Positions 1 through 8,932 of a DNA stretch of 64,000 nt are shown in pieces (the stretch's first letter is position 1; every line of letters begins with the position of its first letter). The notes below the pieces were generated by a model. That model saw only the letters and a program-made list of their open reading frames with translations, searched no databases and was not told the origin of the DNA. The translations under genes and the position numbers were made by a program. Source of the DNA: CAVSUR01 sp052143655 (GTDB lineage: Bacteria > Actinomycetota > Actinomycetes > Streptosporangiales > Streptosporangiaceae); NCBI GenBank assembly GCA_052143655.1, contig JBKQSL010000445.1, positions 11,812 through 75,811 on the forward strand, given 5' to 3'.

Positions 1-75
1 CAGATTACCGCTGACTACATCACTTGTCACGCTGGGCGGGATGCCCGGCCGTCAGGGTAGACGGGCCGCCGCCGC

Positions 76-624
76 TCAGCCGTGATGCGGGACGGGTGAC
101 GGGAGGGTGATCAAGACCTTGGGATCCTCGCCCAGGACCCTGGCGAGCAGCGCCACCGTGCGGCAGCGGCACGGCGGGCGGGCCTGCCGCTCCAGCCGTG
201 CCACCGTCGTCACGCCTACCCCGGCCGTCCAGGCCAGGTTTTCCTGCGACAGGCCCCGGGCCCGGCGCAGGGCCCGCAGCCGGTGCCCGTCGATGACCGT
301 CGTGCGCGCGGGCAGCCGCCGCGTGCTCACGGCTCGGTTAAAGCCGGGGCTGATCGCGGCCCGGTCAAGGTCGCCCGTCAGCCAGCGCACGCCGCCGTCA
401 GCATCACGGACGAGCCTGGCCAGCACCGCGAGCCGGTTGTAGGACAGCCGCCCGGGGGCGAGAGTCACCGCCGTGACCTGGCCGCGTGCGGCAACCCCGG
501 CCGGGATCGAGGGCAGGGCGTCCAGCATCCGCTCCCGCGCCCGGGGCTCTGACGTGGTGATCCCGACCGGTCCGGAGCCAGGATGTCCGCACGCGGTGAC
601 GGCCCATTCGTACAGCTGCATCAT
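76..624 (-). CDS. XRE-family helix-turn-helix protein
   Basis: About 182 residues from the start chosen here. The C-terminal third is a Cro/CI-type helix-turn-helix (LRALRRARGLSQENLAWTAG, then VGVTTVARLERQ). The N-terminal 100 residues match no family I recognise. I chose ATG at 624 because it overlaps the stop of the upstream small gene as ATGA, which indicates translational coupling; a longer reading to 675 would run into that gene. It is probably a DNA-binding regulator acting with its coupled Cys-rich partner. Family assignment of the HTH is secure from sequence; the regulon is unknown. Confidence 0.7.
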   Translation of the reverse strand: MMQLYEWAVTACGHPGSGPVGITTSEPRARERMLDALPSIPAGVAARGQVTAVTLAPGRLSYNRLAVLARLVRDADGGVRWLTGDLDRAAISPGFNRAVSTRRLPARTTVIDGHRLRALRRARGLSQENLAWTAGVGVTTVARLERQARPPCRCRTVALLARVLGEDPKVLITLPSPVPHHG

Positions 625-815
625 CCGGCCCCGCCCGTCCCCGCCGCGGCGCCGGTGCCGCCGCAGTCCGCGCACTCCACCCGGCGCCGCCGGGCCGCAT
701 CAGCCTCAGGCGCGCCCGCCACGGCCAGAGCCGACCGGCGCACGGTCAGGTACTTCCATCCGGCGCCGTCGCAGGAAGGGCAGGCAGCAGGCGGCGGAGG
801 GCTTGCGCTTGTCAT
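621..815 (-). CDS. Small Cys-rich zinc-binding-type protein
   Basis: A 64-residue protein with two CxxCxG units, CPSCDGAG near residue 12 and CADCGGTG near residue 48, about 36 residues apart. This resembles a single DnaJ-type zinc-binding module. Small proteins of this kind are common beside XRE regulators in actinobacterial mobile elements (general knowledge). It is first in a two-gene unit; its TGA overlaps the ATG of the HTH gene. Probably a structural zinc protein or cofactor of the regulator; no enzymatic role is visible. Confidence 0.65.
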   Translation of the reverse strand: MTSASPPPPAACPSCDGAGWKYLTVRRSALAVAGAPEADAARRRRVECADCGGTGAAAGTGGAG

Positions 816-963
816 GCCCTGATCATCAAAGTAGGCAACGTCGCGCCGATACGCCGTGACTGTCCCCTCCCGGACAGGACCGTCACGCGCGTGTCTCTCG
901 ACTGTCTCGCCGGTTCGCTAGCCTTACAACGACGGACAAGTGCGGCGTGAACGGGAGAAAACA

Positions 964-1833
964 ATGCCCCAGGACCCGACCCTGCTGGCCGTCCTGCTCG
1001 ACCAGCGCGGGCTCAGCCGTTACGGCGCCTTCAGCGCCGCCTACGTCAAGGCCGCCCGGTCTCTCGATCCCGCGCTCGCGGCCCAGTCACCGAGCCGCGC
1101 GCAGTTCTACCGGTGGACTACCGGCGGCTTACGCGGCCTGCCGTTCACCGCCAACTGCCGCGTCCTAGAGCACATGCTCCCCGGCTACACCGCCGCGCAG
1201 CTGCTGGCGCCCTGCACCGGCCAGCAGGTACCCGCACCCGGGCGCGTGACTAGCCGCCAGGCTGTGGTGCCGGGCCTGACCGGGGGAGCGCCGCCCCTGG
1301 CGGGCGTCGAGGCAGTGTTCGCTAGCAGGTCAGAATTCGCCGCCCGGGTCCAGCTGCCGGACCTCATCGACGGCTCCCCGGCCGTGCGGGCCGCAGGCCT
1401 GTCGCTCAACATGATCTGCCAGCAACTGCCCGACCAGTACCTCGCCGGCATCCTCACCGGCGGCACCCAGCTCTCGTGCCTGTTCCTCGACCCCGCCGGG
1501 AAGGCAATCGGCGAGCGCGAGCGGGAGGAACTCCACACCCCCGGTGTCTTGTCTGGCTTGACCCGGCTCAACATCGATACCCTCGCGAGGCTGCGTGACA
1601 AGCTGCCCGCCGACGCCCGGGACCGGCTCACGATCGCGGTGTATGACGAGACTATCCGCTACAACATTCTCATTGCCGACGGGCGGGCCGCGGTTGTGCA
1701 GCCCTACCTGCCCCAGGCCCGGGGCGTGGAATCCCCGACCCTGATCGTCAGCCCCGGCACCGGGCCTGGCAGCCTGTATCCGGTCTTCGAGAACATCTGG
1801 GATGCCCTCGCCAGCCGGAGCACGCCACTGTGA
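964..1833 (+). CDS. Transcriptional regulator, XRE-like with DUF5919-like C-terminal domain
   Basis: 289 residues. I chose ATG at 964 over the upstream in-frame GTG at 940 because GGGAG lies at 953-957, seven bases before it. The N-terminal 80 residues (AVLLDQRGLSRYGAFSAAYV..., with a YRWTTG segment) look like a divergent helix-turn-helix as in actinobacterial XRE proteins. The C-terminal 150 residues (LTRLNIDTLARLRDKLP..., IAVYDETIRYNILIADGRAA) resemble the DUF5919 domain of such regulators. It is translationally coupled (GTGA) to the phosphatase gene downstream, so it may regulate or sense the same pathway. Confidence 0.65.
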   Translation: MPQDPTLLAVLLDQRGLSRYGAFSAAYVKAARSLDPALAAQSPSRAQFYRWTTGGLRGLPFTANCRVLEHMLPGYTAAQLLAPCTGQQVPAPGRVTSRQAVVPGLTGGAPPLAGVEAVFASRSEFAARVQLPDLIDGSPAVRAAGLSLNMICQQLPDQYLAGILTGGTQLSCLFLDPAGKAIGEREREELHTPGVLSGLTRLNIDTLARLRDKLPADARDRLTIAVYDETIRYNILIADGRAAVVQPYLPQARGVESPTLIVSPGTGPGSLYPVFENIWDALASRSTPL

Positions 1834-3167
1834 CCACCGATCCCGGCCGCTACCTTGACGCCGCCATGACAGCCGCCGACCTCGCCCGCGACCTCATCCG
1901 CACCCGCCGCCCCGCGACCTTCACCGAGAAAGCCGACCGGGACCTGGTATCCGACGTGGACGTGGCCGTCGAGCGCGCCGTCCGCGAGCACCTGCATCAA
2001 GCCACCCCCGGTGTCGGATTCCTCGGCGAAGAAGAAGGCGGACCCGACGCCGGGACCACCGGCTGGCTGTGGACGCTCGACCCCATCGACGGGACCTCCA
2101 ACTACGCTCACGGCATCCCGCTGTGCGCGGCCTCCCTCGCCCTGCTGCGCGACGGCCGCCCCGTCCTGGGCGTTATCGACGCGCCGTTCATGGCCGAGCG
2201 GTTCCACGCCGCTGAGGGGACCGGCGCCTGGTCGGGAGACCTTCGCCTGGCCGTCCGTGACACAGCCGCGCTGCGGGAGGCGATCGTGGCGATCGGCGAC
2301 TATGCCACCGGCCCGGGCGCCGCCCGTAAGAACGAAACCCAGCTCGCCGCGACCGTCAGTCTCACCCCGCGCGTGCACCGCATACGCATGCTCGGCACCG
2401 CGGCTCTCGACCTGGCCTGGGTCGCAGCCGGGCGCCTGGACGCCAGCATTACCTTCGCCAACAACCCCTGGGACATGGCCGCCGGAATTATCTGCGCCAG
2501 GGAAGCTGGCGCCACCGTAACCGCAACCGACGGCAGCCAGCACACGCTCGCATCCGCCGGGGTCATCGCCGCCGCTCCAGCGCTCATCGGGCAGCTGCTG
2601 CCGCTCGTCCAGACCGCCAGTACCGCCGTGCCACCGGACCCCGGCGCCACCCAGACCGACAGGGCGGGAGCCACCAGTCTCGACAGCATCCTCCGCAGCA
2701 CCCGATACTTGATCTTCGACTTCGACGGCCCCATCCGCGACCCAGCAACGGGGCAGCCCGCCGGGTACATTGCCGAAACACTTGCCGCATGCCGCGACTC
2801 CGGGCGTACCGCCGTTATCGCAGCAACGGCCAGCGGTGACGCTGCCGCCTACCTCGTCCGCCACGGCCTCGACCAGCTAGCACGGCAGCTCTACTCCGCC
2901 AAGCCAGGCGAGCATGGGCAGGACGCGGGCCGGGAGAAGGCGCTGAACGGTCTCATCGGCGACCTCGGCGCTAGCCCAGCCGAGTGCGCGTTGGTCACCA
3001 CTGAGCCAGCCGCAATCCAAGACGTTAGGCATGCCGGGATCGCTATCATCGGCTACGCAACCACCCCGGACCTTGAACAGCGCCTCGCCGACGCTGGAGC
3101 TGACGCGCTGCTGCCGAGCCTTGCCGACCTCACGCTCAAACTCCGCGCCAGACCACTGCCGAATTGA
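1830..3167 (+). CDS. Inositol monophosphatase-family / HAD-like fusion
   Basis: 445 residues in two parts. Residues 1-265 form an inositol-monophosphatase/FBPase domain with the Mg-binding motifs intact: GEEEGG, WTLDPIDGTSNYAHG and WDMAAGIICAREAGA. Residues about 290-440 begin with YLIFDFDGPIRD, the DxDG nucleophile motif of HAD hydrolases, and end in a typical HAD C-cap. The fused enzyme probably dephosphorylates a small sugar or cyclitol phosphate in the cytoplasm; which one cannot be told. GTG start at 1830 overlaps the regulator's stop. Family calls are strong; the fusion arrangement is less usual. Confidence 0.85.
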   Translation: MTTDPGRYLDAAMTAADLARDLIRTRRPATFTEKADRDLVSDVDVAVERAVREHLHQATPGVGFLGEEEGGPDAGTTGWLWTLDPIDGTSNYAHGIPLCAASLALLRDGRPVLGVIDAPFMAERFHAAEGTGAWSGDLRLAVRDTAALREAIVAIGDYATGPGAARKNETQLAATVSLTPRVHRIRMLGTAALDLAWVAAGRLDASITFANNPWDMAAGIICAREAGATVTATDGSQHTLASAGVIAAAPALIGQLLPLVQTASTAVPPDPGATQTDRAGATSLDSILRSTRYLIFDFDGPIRDPATGQPAGYIAETLAACRDSGRTAVIAATASGDAAAYLVRHGLDQLARQLYSAKPGEHGQDAGREKALNGLIGDLGASPAECALVTTEPAAIQDVRHAGIAIIGYATTPDLEQRLADAGADALLPSLADLTLKLRARPLPN

Positions 3168-3586
3168 GCCGTATTAGATCAAGGCGGCGCCTGCGGCGCC
3201 GCTGGCCCGGCGTCAGCGCCGGCCTCCGGCCTTGGGGAGGCCCCGGCCGTCGCACGCCGGGCCACAGCCGGAGAGCCCGCAGGTCAAGCCCGCTCACATG
3301 GCACGCATCAGCGCAGCGCACAGCCGTCTTCCTCGGCGCTCCAGTGTCCAGCTCGCGGCCGCCGCGTCAAGGGCGGCCCTGAGGGCCGTCGCTGGCGCGA
3401 TTGGCTACGCCAACCCTGGACGCGGCGGCCCCTCGCAAGGGATCAGCGCCTATCGAGGCAGACGGGAGTTGATCAGGAACCCGCAGGCAAGGGATGGTCA
3501 CTGCCGCGAGTCGTCGGTGTCGAACAGGAGCCGTCGACTACCCTAAACAGCACCCGCCGGAGAAACGACATGTGCAGGAGGGTCTG
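3168..3586. other. Intergenic, no gene seen
   Basis: GC-rich with several short inverted repeats of the GGCC/GGCGCC kind just after the phosphatase stop, which could act as a terminator. Base composition falls sharply toward the right, where the AT-richer methylase gene begins. No promoter could be assigned with confidence. Confidence 0.4.
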
Positions 3587-5701
3587 TTGAGCGTCCCAAG
3601 CCACAGACAAATCGAAATTCTCCTGGACGTCGAGAGGATCTCCACTGCAGGTGCGTCAGAGCGTTATCAACGAGGTGCCACGCCACACACGATCTTTGCC
3701 TGGTGGGCTCGGCGTCCGTTCGCAGCCGCCCGACAGCTAGTAGCCTCTTCGATATCTCCCGAGCCGGGCAAGGAAATTCTTGCGATCGAAGATGCACCTG
3801 TCCGAGTTCTGGACCCATTCTCCGGTGGATCAACATTTGCGCTCGCGGCAGCCGAGCTTGGCGTAGAGAGCCATGCAGTCGAAAACAACCAGCTAGCTCA
3901 CTTCATCGGCTTGTCACTGCTGCAACTTAGTCAGGCTGAGCCCGAGTTCCCAAAGCTAGTCGCAAACGAGGGCCGATTGTTGCTGGAAGCGCTAAAGACA
4001 GAGACCAGGCAATTGTTCCCCTCGGTCTTCCAAGAGCAATCAGCGCATCCGCGAGCAGAGCAACTCTTCCCCACAGAAGCCAAAGATCAGATTATCGCAT
4101 ACTTCTGGAGCCGATCTGTCTCATGCGCCAGATGCAACGGCTCACTAGCACTACAGAAGAGGCCATGGCTTTCGCGGAAGCGCGGCCGGGAGCTATACGT
4201 TTACCGAACTGCAGACCTTGACCAAAAAAATTACTCCATTGAACTCTGCCACGGTGAACCATCACATGCCTCAGAAACGGCATGGAGCGGCCGCAACATC
4301 CAGTGTCCCTTCTGTGGTGCTCTTTATGGTGGTGAAGAGCTAAGGAAGCTAGTTGGAGAAAGGGCATACGACGAACTTACAGCTTACGCTGTCCTCAAGC
4401 GTCCCAAGACCTATCATGCAGTGTCCGCGACTGACAGATACGTCAACGTACAGGATATTGAGCGCTCGCTGAGGGAAGATCTCGACTTGCTCGGGGAGAC
4501 TCTGCTGCCCATCGAAATTCCACGATGGTCCGGCATTACGAATCCGACCCTATACGGCCACACAACCGTGGACTCGCTTTTCACGAGGCGGCAACTAGCT
4601 GTAATGGTACGACTTGCTCGATTGATTCGGCAGCGCTATGTACTCTGGGAAACAAGTTACGGCATAGCTCAGGCCAGGGCACTGGCAGCTTTCCTGTCCG
4701 GATTGATAGACCAACTTGCGGACTGGAACTCCCGCGTTTCCATGTGGATACCACAAAATGAGCAGGTGGGAAGGGGCTTGTCTGGACCAGGGCTACCAAT
4801 GCTCTGGGACTTCGTGGAAGTTGATCCTCTTCAAAGGGGTCCGGCGAACCTATGGGAAAAGCTCGACCGAATTGTTGCAGGCATACGCAGCATTCCCAGA
4901 TTTAGCATCAGCCAGTACGTGATGCGAGGCGACGCGAGAAATCTTCCATATCCGGACGCCTACTTCGATGCGGTAGTAACAGATCCTCCATATTACGATA
5001 ATCTGTTCTACAGCGTATTTGCGGACTGCATATATACCTTCAAGCGCCTTGCCCTAAGAACCATCTTTCCCGAAGAGTTTGAAGAACAAGCTACGGACCA
5101 GGCCTCCGAACTCTCAGCTTCACGTGATCGGATAGCTTCGGATGGTGGGGGGCCGTGGGAATACTTTAGCTCTGGAATGATGGATGCCCTAGCTGAAGCG
5201 CGGCGAGTTCTTAAGAGAGACGGCGTGATCACCCTCTGCTATGCGCATAGCAGCCTGCAAGGTTGGACCAGCCTGGTAGCTGCATACGTGAGGGCTGGAC
5301 TGAAAATAACTAGAGTCTGGCCGATGTCCATCGAGCGAGCGCAGCGTCCAAGAGCGATGCGGTCAGCCGCAGTTAACACCTCTGTCGTCTTGGTGGCTAG
5401 ACCCTTCGATGCAATCCCGAATGGGCTCGCTGATCGTGCCGAAACCGTTGATCAGGCCATAGCCGAAGCGGCAAGACGTTCCACAGACGAGGGATGGCCT
5501 GAAGAGGTAGCCGCAACAATCTGTCTCCTTGCGGGACTTGAGACTGCGTTCAAGAACGCCGGGGTCGATCAGCTACTACGCTGGAGCCTTGTTGCTCCGA
5601 TTGCCAGGAGCACTGCGGGCCAAGTGACCCGCATGTTTCCAAGCGTCTCTTTCACCGAACGCTATTCCTCAACCTCCGCGATCTCGTCAAGCAATGCTTG
5701 A
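3587..5701 (+). CDS. DUF1156-type DNA methyltransferase (modification partner of HindIII-like enzyme)
   Basis: About 704 residues. The N-terminus (IEILLDVERISTAGASERYQ, then FAWWARRPFAAARQLV) matches DUF1156 methylases. Motif I is DPFSGGSTFALAAAE and the catalytic motif IV is TDPPYYDNLF, typical of N6-adenine or N4-cytosine transfer. Two CxxC pairs (CARCNG and CPFCGALY) form a zinc ribbon between them. I chose the TTG at 3587 because AGGAGG lies five bases upstream; GTG at 3572 is an alternative. It converges on, and overlaps by 40 bp, the endonuclease gene. Codon use is markedly AT-richer than neighbours, a sign of transfer. The pairing with the endonuclease is inferred from position. Confidence 0.8.
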   Translation: MSVPSHRQIEILLDVERISTAGASERYQRGATPHTIFAWWARRPFAAARQLVASSISPEPGKEILAIEDAPVRVLDPFSGGSTFALAAAELGVESHAVENNQLAHFIGLSLLQLSQAEPEFPKLVANEGRLLLEALKTETRQLFPSVFQEQSAHPRAEQLFPTEAKDQIIAYFWSRSVSCARCNGSLALQKRPWLSRKRGRELYVYRTADLDQKNYSIELCHGEPSHASETAWSGRNIQCPFCGALYGGEELRKLVGERAYDELTAYAVLKRPKTYHAVSATDRYVNVQDIERSLREDLDLLGETLLPIEIPRWSGITNPTLYGHTTVDSLFTRRQLAVMVRLARLIRQRYVLWETSYGIAQARALAAFLSGLIDQLADWNSRVSMWIPQNEQVGRGLSGPGLPMLWDFVEVDPLQRGPANLWEKLDRIVAGIRSIPRFSISQYVMRGDARNLPYPDAYFDAVVTDPPYYDNLFYSVFADCIYTFKRLALRTIFPEEFEEQATDQASELSASRDRIASDGGGPWEYFSSGMMDALAEARRVLKRDGVITLCYAHSSLQGWTSLVAAYVRAGLKITRVWPMSIERAQRPRAMRSAAVNTSVVLVARPFDAIPNGLADRAETVDQAIAEAARRSTDEGWPEEVAATICLLAGLETAFKNAGVDQLLRWSLVAPIARSTAGQVTRMFPSVSFTERYSSTSAISSSNA

Positions 5702-6582
5702 GCATGTCCCGATCGGCGAAGAATTGCTTCAATCTTATTGTCAATCTTTAGCGCATCGATTGCCAAGGCAACCAGCTCATCAGGAGATTGATTGCGTATC
5801 TGATTCTTGACTTCCTCGAAATAGGAAACCTGTGAATGGGCCACCTTGAGGAGATTCATCAGGTATCGCTGTCGCGTGCTATGCCAATGGGCTGGCTCTA
5901 CGCCCAGTGCTTCCTGGAAGATAACATCGAAGGCGGCCCAATACTCTCCCGCTGTTGGGCTCTTGCCATGATCGCGCGTAATTGCCTCGCTGGATTCCCA
6001 GATCGGGCGCGGATCAAATGAACCATGAACAGCATGCTCTGTCATGAAAGCCAAATGGGAGTAAGAGAGCAAGGCTACCTTGTATCGGAGTGCCTCCGCA
6101 TACAGTCGGCTTGTCCCCTCAGGAAATCCTGCTACGGGACCCACCAGTAGCGCGTAATCGGCGTCGCGCCTCCAAGTGCTGAGGGCTTCAATCTTGTAAT
6201 CTTTCGGATTGAGCGCAGTTCGCGATAGGCGAAATGCTTTAGCATCGATTACCAGGGAGTGCGCTGAAGATGATTCGCCGGTCCAGACTGCAGTAACATC
6301 CGCCGCGCCGGACCTCTCTTGATTAACAATCGTACTGTATCCAGCGCGCCTGAAACTGTCACCGACGAGGATATCCATAGCTTTGGCGTACAGTTTTTCT
6401 TCAGAGGAATCATGATCATACGCCTCTGGTATAGCGCCAGCGCTGGTAAGAAGGTCCACAAGTGTGGTGCTGTCAACAGAGTTAATTACCTCTGCAATCC
6501 TGCCAGCCTTCTCATCGAAGGACAAATCGCCAAGCTTCGAGAACTGATCGACCAAGCTCGGAAGGTCTGTAGTTGTGGCCAT
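5662..6582 (-). CDS. Type II restriction endonuclease, HindIII family
   Basis: 306 residues from ATG 6582, close to HindIII's 300. The stretch around VIDAKAFRLSRTA...KDYKIEALS.WR.D.DYALL follows the HindIII core as I remember it (DAKSFRLSRTAKNQKDFKVKALSEWR..DYAVL), and so does the earlier IPEA...SSEEKLYAKA segment. The PD-(D/E)xK residues are visible: D95 (ADV), D113 and K115 (DAK). It probably cleaves a palindromic six-base site, perhaps AAGCTT, though specificity cannot be read from sequence. It lies tail-to-tail with the DUF1156 methylase and shares its low GC. Family confidence is high; specificity is low. Confidence 0.85.
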   Translation of the reverse strand: MATTTDLPSLVDQFSKLGDLSFDEKAGRIAEVINSVDSTTLVDLLTSAGAIPEAYDHDSSEEKLYAKAMDILVGDSFRRAGYSTIVNQERSGAADVTAVWTGESSSAHSLVIDAKAFRLSRTALNPKDYKIEALSTWRRDADYALLVGPVAGFPEGTSRLYAEALRYKVALLSYSHLAFMTEHAVHGSFDPRPIWESSEAITRDHGKSPTAGEYWAAFDVIFQEALGVEPAHWHSTRQRYLMNLLKVAHSQVSYFEEVKNQIRNQSPDELVALAIDALKIDNKIEAILRRSGHAQALLDEIAEVEE

Positions 6583-6755
6583 CCATCGCCCTTCGGCATC
6601 ACTGGGCATCCGAAGCCCCGGTAGGCGTGACGCCTGAGGTTACCGCTGGAGACGCGAGGTATGTGGGACATCCGTGGGATGCTTCAGGCCTAACTTATGC
6701 TGAGATGACAGTCTCGCCTGCTCAGCGAGCGTGAAACTGGCGACGACGCGACGGT

Positions 6756-6806
6756 CTGTAAAACCGTCGGCTCAGCCTACGTTGGTTCGAACCCAACACC
6801 TGCCAC
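6756..6806 (+). repeat. tRNA-Tyr(GTA) 3' fragment, attachment-site copy 1
   Basis: 51 bp identical to 63276-63326. It carries the anticodon loop (CTGTAAA, anticodon GTA), variable arm, T arm (GTTGGTTCGAACCCAAC) and acceptor 3' strand of tRNA-Tyr. This copy also keeps the 5' strand of the anticodon stem (ACGGT), but no GGCAGGT acceptor strand or D arm is present upstream, so it is not a functional tRNA gene. Such 3'-end copies are left by site-specific integrases (as with SLP1 at tRNA-Tyr). Homology continues downstream: GTTACGGACA at offset 159 and GAACCGCTTGCTTT at offset 207 match the other copy exactly in spacing. Confidence 0.85.
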
Positions 6807-7416
6807 TACCAGCGGAAACGGCCCGTGACCGGGGGATTCTCCCGTCTCGCGGGCCGCTGTGCCTTGTGTCGTCTTGTGTCATCACCGGTCAGCGGACGTC
6901 GCTGTGCGGCAGTGGTTACGGACATATGGCGGACGGATCCAGGCGGAAGCAAGCGGTTCACCGAACCGCTTGCTTTCCCGGCCGCGACGGTCATCCGGCT
7001 CGGTGACGGGCTTGCAGGCCCGGGCATAACCGGTGCCAGGTGCGGCCAACGCATTTCCCCGCAGGCGTCGCGCCCGTCCTGATGGGCGGGCATTGGCATG
7101 AAGTCCCCTCGGAGCCGCGCCATCCGGCACGCCGGTGGATCACCGTCACGTGCCCAGGGTCGCAAGTCACGTGCACTGGGAGGCGTGGCCGCGATGGCCA
7201 TGACCGACCGGCTCCAGGTCGGCCCGGTCCCCGCTGACCTCTGACTGACCTGACATATACGTGCGATGGACCCGGTGTGGGCCTGGTCGGCGGGTCCGGG
7301 CGCCCGCTGGAGGTCAAGTATGGCCGTCACCTGCACAATCCGGGTCACGCAATGGCGCCCCAGCCCTGCCCCAGCCCGGCTATTGTGACGGCTCCGCGTT
7401 GACCTGCGGCGGCGCG

Positions 7417-7435
7417 CCCGCGGATTAAGAGTCCG
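7417..7435 (-). repeat. tRNA-Lys(CTT) anticodon-arm fragment, small scar
   Basis: 19 bp identical to part of the tRNA-Lys fragment at 32006-32024. Read on the minus strand it is the anticodon stem and loop of tRNA-Lys (loop CTCTTAA). The sequence to its right is also recognisably related to that right of 32024 (for example GCGTGATGCCGGGCG against GTGTGATGCCGGCCG), so it looks like a diverged attachment-site remnant of a related element. Confidence 0.6.
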
Positions 7436-7561
7436 AAATATCCTGCTATCTCCTCTAATGTTCTCTATCGGAGAGATACCGCGACTTGCCGTTTCATGCA
7501 CCCGCCGGCCGAGCGTGATGCCGGGCGGTGCCGGGTGCTGACGGGTTGTACCGGGGCATAC

Positions 7562-7584
7562 GAGCGACGGCGGAGCGACGGTGG
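7562..7584 (+). repeat. Tandem GAGCGAC/GGAGCGAC repeat, diverged integrase-arm-type motif
   Basis: Two 11-12 bp units (GAGCGACGGCG, GAGCGACGGTG) with the same spacing as the GAGCAAACATG pairs at 31898 and 32161. It is preceded by GGGGCATAC, as is the related repeat at 24367. Position beside a tRNA-derived scar suggests integrase or excisionase binding sites; this is inference. Confidence 0.4.
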
Positions 7585-8032
7585 ATGTGCCGTTTCCGTC
7601 GCTCGGCGGCACCCGGCCCCCACCCTGCCGCGCGGGCTGCGGAACTTGCCCTTGCCGTGGACTCATCCGGCGTGGTCTTGTTTGGGGTGACACGGCGTGT
7701 CGTGTGTGGCTGTGTGTGGTGCACGCGGGAGGGCCTGACGTGGGTGGCGCAGGGGAGAACTGGACGCCTTCGCGAGTCAGCTTTCGTGAACCATCTGACG
7801 GAGAGCGCCGCCGCGCCGGTGCGGCTGTGGGGCGCGAATCGGCTGCTGCCAATTCCTTAACTCCGATTCCGGATGAGACGCCGAGACGTGGAGTGAGCTT
7901 CCGCCAGCCGCATGACTGGGACATCTCGGTGACGTGCGTGCTCGCGACGGACCTGCCGGAGACACCGGCGTGTTCCCGGCTGTCCATTCATCAGGATGGC
8001 GGGCGTCACGGACCAGGTGAGAGAAGGACAAG

Positions 8033-8617
8033 ATGGGAAGCACGGAATCGGTGTCGGCTGATGTCGTCCGAAGGCTTGTGGCGAGGCAACGTGCCCGTCT
8101 TCGCGTGCTGGCTGTGGTCGCTGTTGGTGCCCTGCTCCTGATCGCCGGGGTTGTCGCTCTCGCCGTGGCGGGTGCCACGCTTTCTGTGGCTGGCACGATA
8201 GCGGTGCCGTGCCTGATCCTGGTGGTGGTTGTTATCGCGGTGGCCGTCACGCGGCATCCGGAACGGCGGGCTGTGTTCTTGGATGATGCTGACGCCCGGG
8301 AGTATCTGGACCGGGTGGAGCCGATCGTCGCGCGTGTGGCAGGGGCACTGCACGTCGCTTCGCCGACCGTGCGGATCATCGACGACGAGGCGGCGAATGC
8401 CTTGTCTATCGGATCGGATCGCGATGGCAGCGTGGCGTATACGTCAGGCCTGCTCGATGAGGTCTCCGATGAGCGGCAACTCGAGGCGGTAACAGCTCAC
8501 CTGGTCGCCCGTATGGCATGTGGTGACAACAACTTGGTGCTGTTCTCGTTCGCGCTGCTGGGCTGGGTGCTGGAGTTCTTGGGACTGCCCCGGGTTCAGT
8601 TGACTCCTTGCCTGTGA
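8033..8617 (+). pseudogene. M48-like membrane protein, N-terminal part, interrupted by IS3
   Basis: Two transmembrane segments (residues 23-48 and 50-73), then a region resembling the M48/HtpX peptidase core (EPIVARVAGALHVASPTVRIIDD, then LDEVSDERQLEAVTAHLVAR). The HExxH zinc motif should fall at residues 156-160, but the sequence is HLVAR, so catalysis is unlikely. An IS3 element interrupts the gene after base 8580; the last codons read into the IS end. Joining 8580 to 9842 restores the frame into the downstream half, giving an ancestral 672-residue protein. I call it interrupted rather than decayed because no other lesion is seen. Confidence 0.8.
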
Positions 8618-8647
8618 GGGTTCGTCCTCGCTGGAAGGATGATCAGC

Positions 8648-8932
8648 ATGCCGAAGGCTTTCCCCCTGGAGTTCCGCCGCGATGTGGTGGCCGTTGCCCG
8701 CAAGGGCGAGGCTCCGCTGTCGCAGATCGCCAAGGATTTCGGGATCTCGGAGTCCTGCCTGCACCGGTGGCTCAAGCTGGCGGACGTCGATGACGGCGTC
8801 CGCCCGGGCGTGACCTCGGAGGAGTCGAAGGAGCTCCGCGAGCTGCGCCGCCGGAACAAGGTGCTGGAGACCGAGAACGAGATCCTGCGCCGGGCGGCGG
8901 CGTACTTCGCCCGGGACATCGCCCCAAAATGA
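8648..8932 (+). CDS. IS3-family transposase OrfA
   Basis: 94 residues starting MPKAFPLEFRRDVVAVARKG, the usual start of this actinobacterial IS3 group; an in-frame ATG at 8639 is possible. An HTH (LSQIAKDFGISESCLHRWLK) is followed by a leucine-zipper-like coiled coil (ELRELRRRNKVLETENEILR). It binds the IS ends and forms the OrfAB product by frameshifting in the family. Its TGA overlaps the ATG of OrfB as ATGA at 8929-8932. Confidence 0.9.
   Translation: MPKAFPLEFRRDVVAVARKGEAPLSQIAKDFGISESCLHRWLKLADVDDGVRPGVTSEESKELRELRRRNKVLETENEILRRAAAYFARDIAPK

Larger units (their letters stand above)
6807..8032. other. Long non-coding stretch beside the attachment scar
   Basis: 1.2 kb without a convincing gene; the long frames here are Arg/Pro-rich and look like shadows. 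It contains the arm homologous to the region after 63327, a decayed terminator-like inverted repeat around 6818-6880, a short tRNA-Lys scar at 7417, a paired GAGC repeat at 7562, and a GACCTGACATATAC...CGATGGACC motif near 7250 related to repeats at 31.7 and 32.4 kb. A GAGAGAAGGACAAG ribosome-site region precedes the gene at 8033. Confidence 0.5.

Noticed and set aside
1704..2864. 386-codon minus-strand frame opposite the phosphatase fusion
   Set aside because: Gly/Val-rich shadow; the plus strand has clear catalytic motifs over the same span.
3587..5701. Member of a DUF499/DUF3780 anti-phage cluster
   Set aside because: The methylase is DUF1156-like, but no DUF499, DUF3780 or helicase gene is adjacent; the only partner is the HindIII-like enzyme.
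6728..6810. A functional tRNA-Tyr gene at 6.75 kb
   Set aside because: The acceptor 5' strand (GGCAGGT) and the D arm are missing upstream, so it cannot fold as a tRNA; treated as an attachment copy.
6806..7987. Long minus-strand frame of 393 codons
   Set aside because: Extremely rich in Pro, Arg and Ser, with no domain. It covers the attachment arm and scars, which are non-coding in origin; it is a GC-driven open frame.
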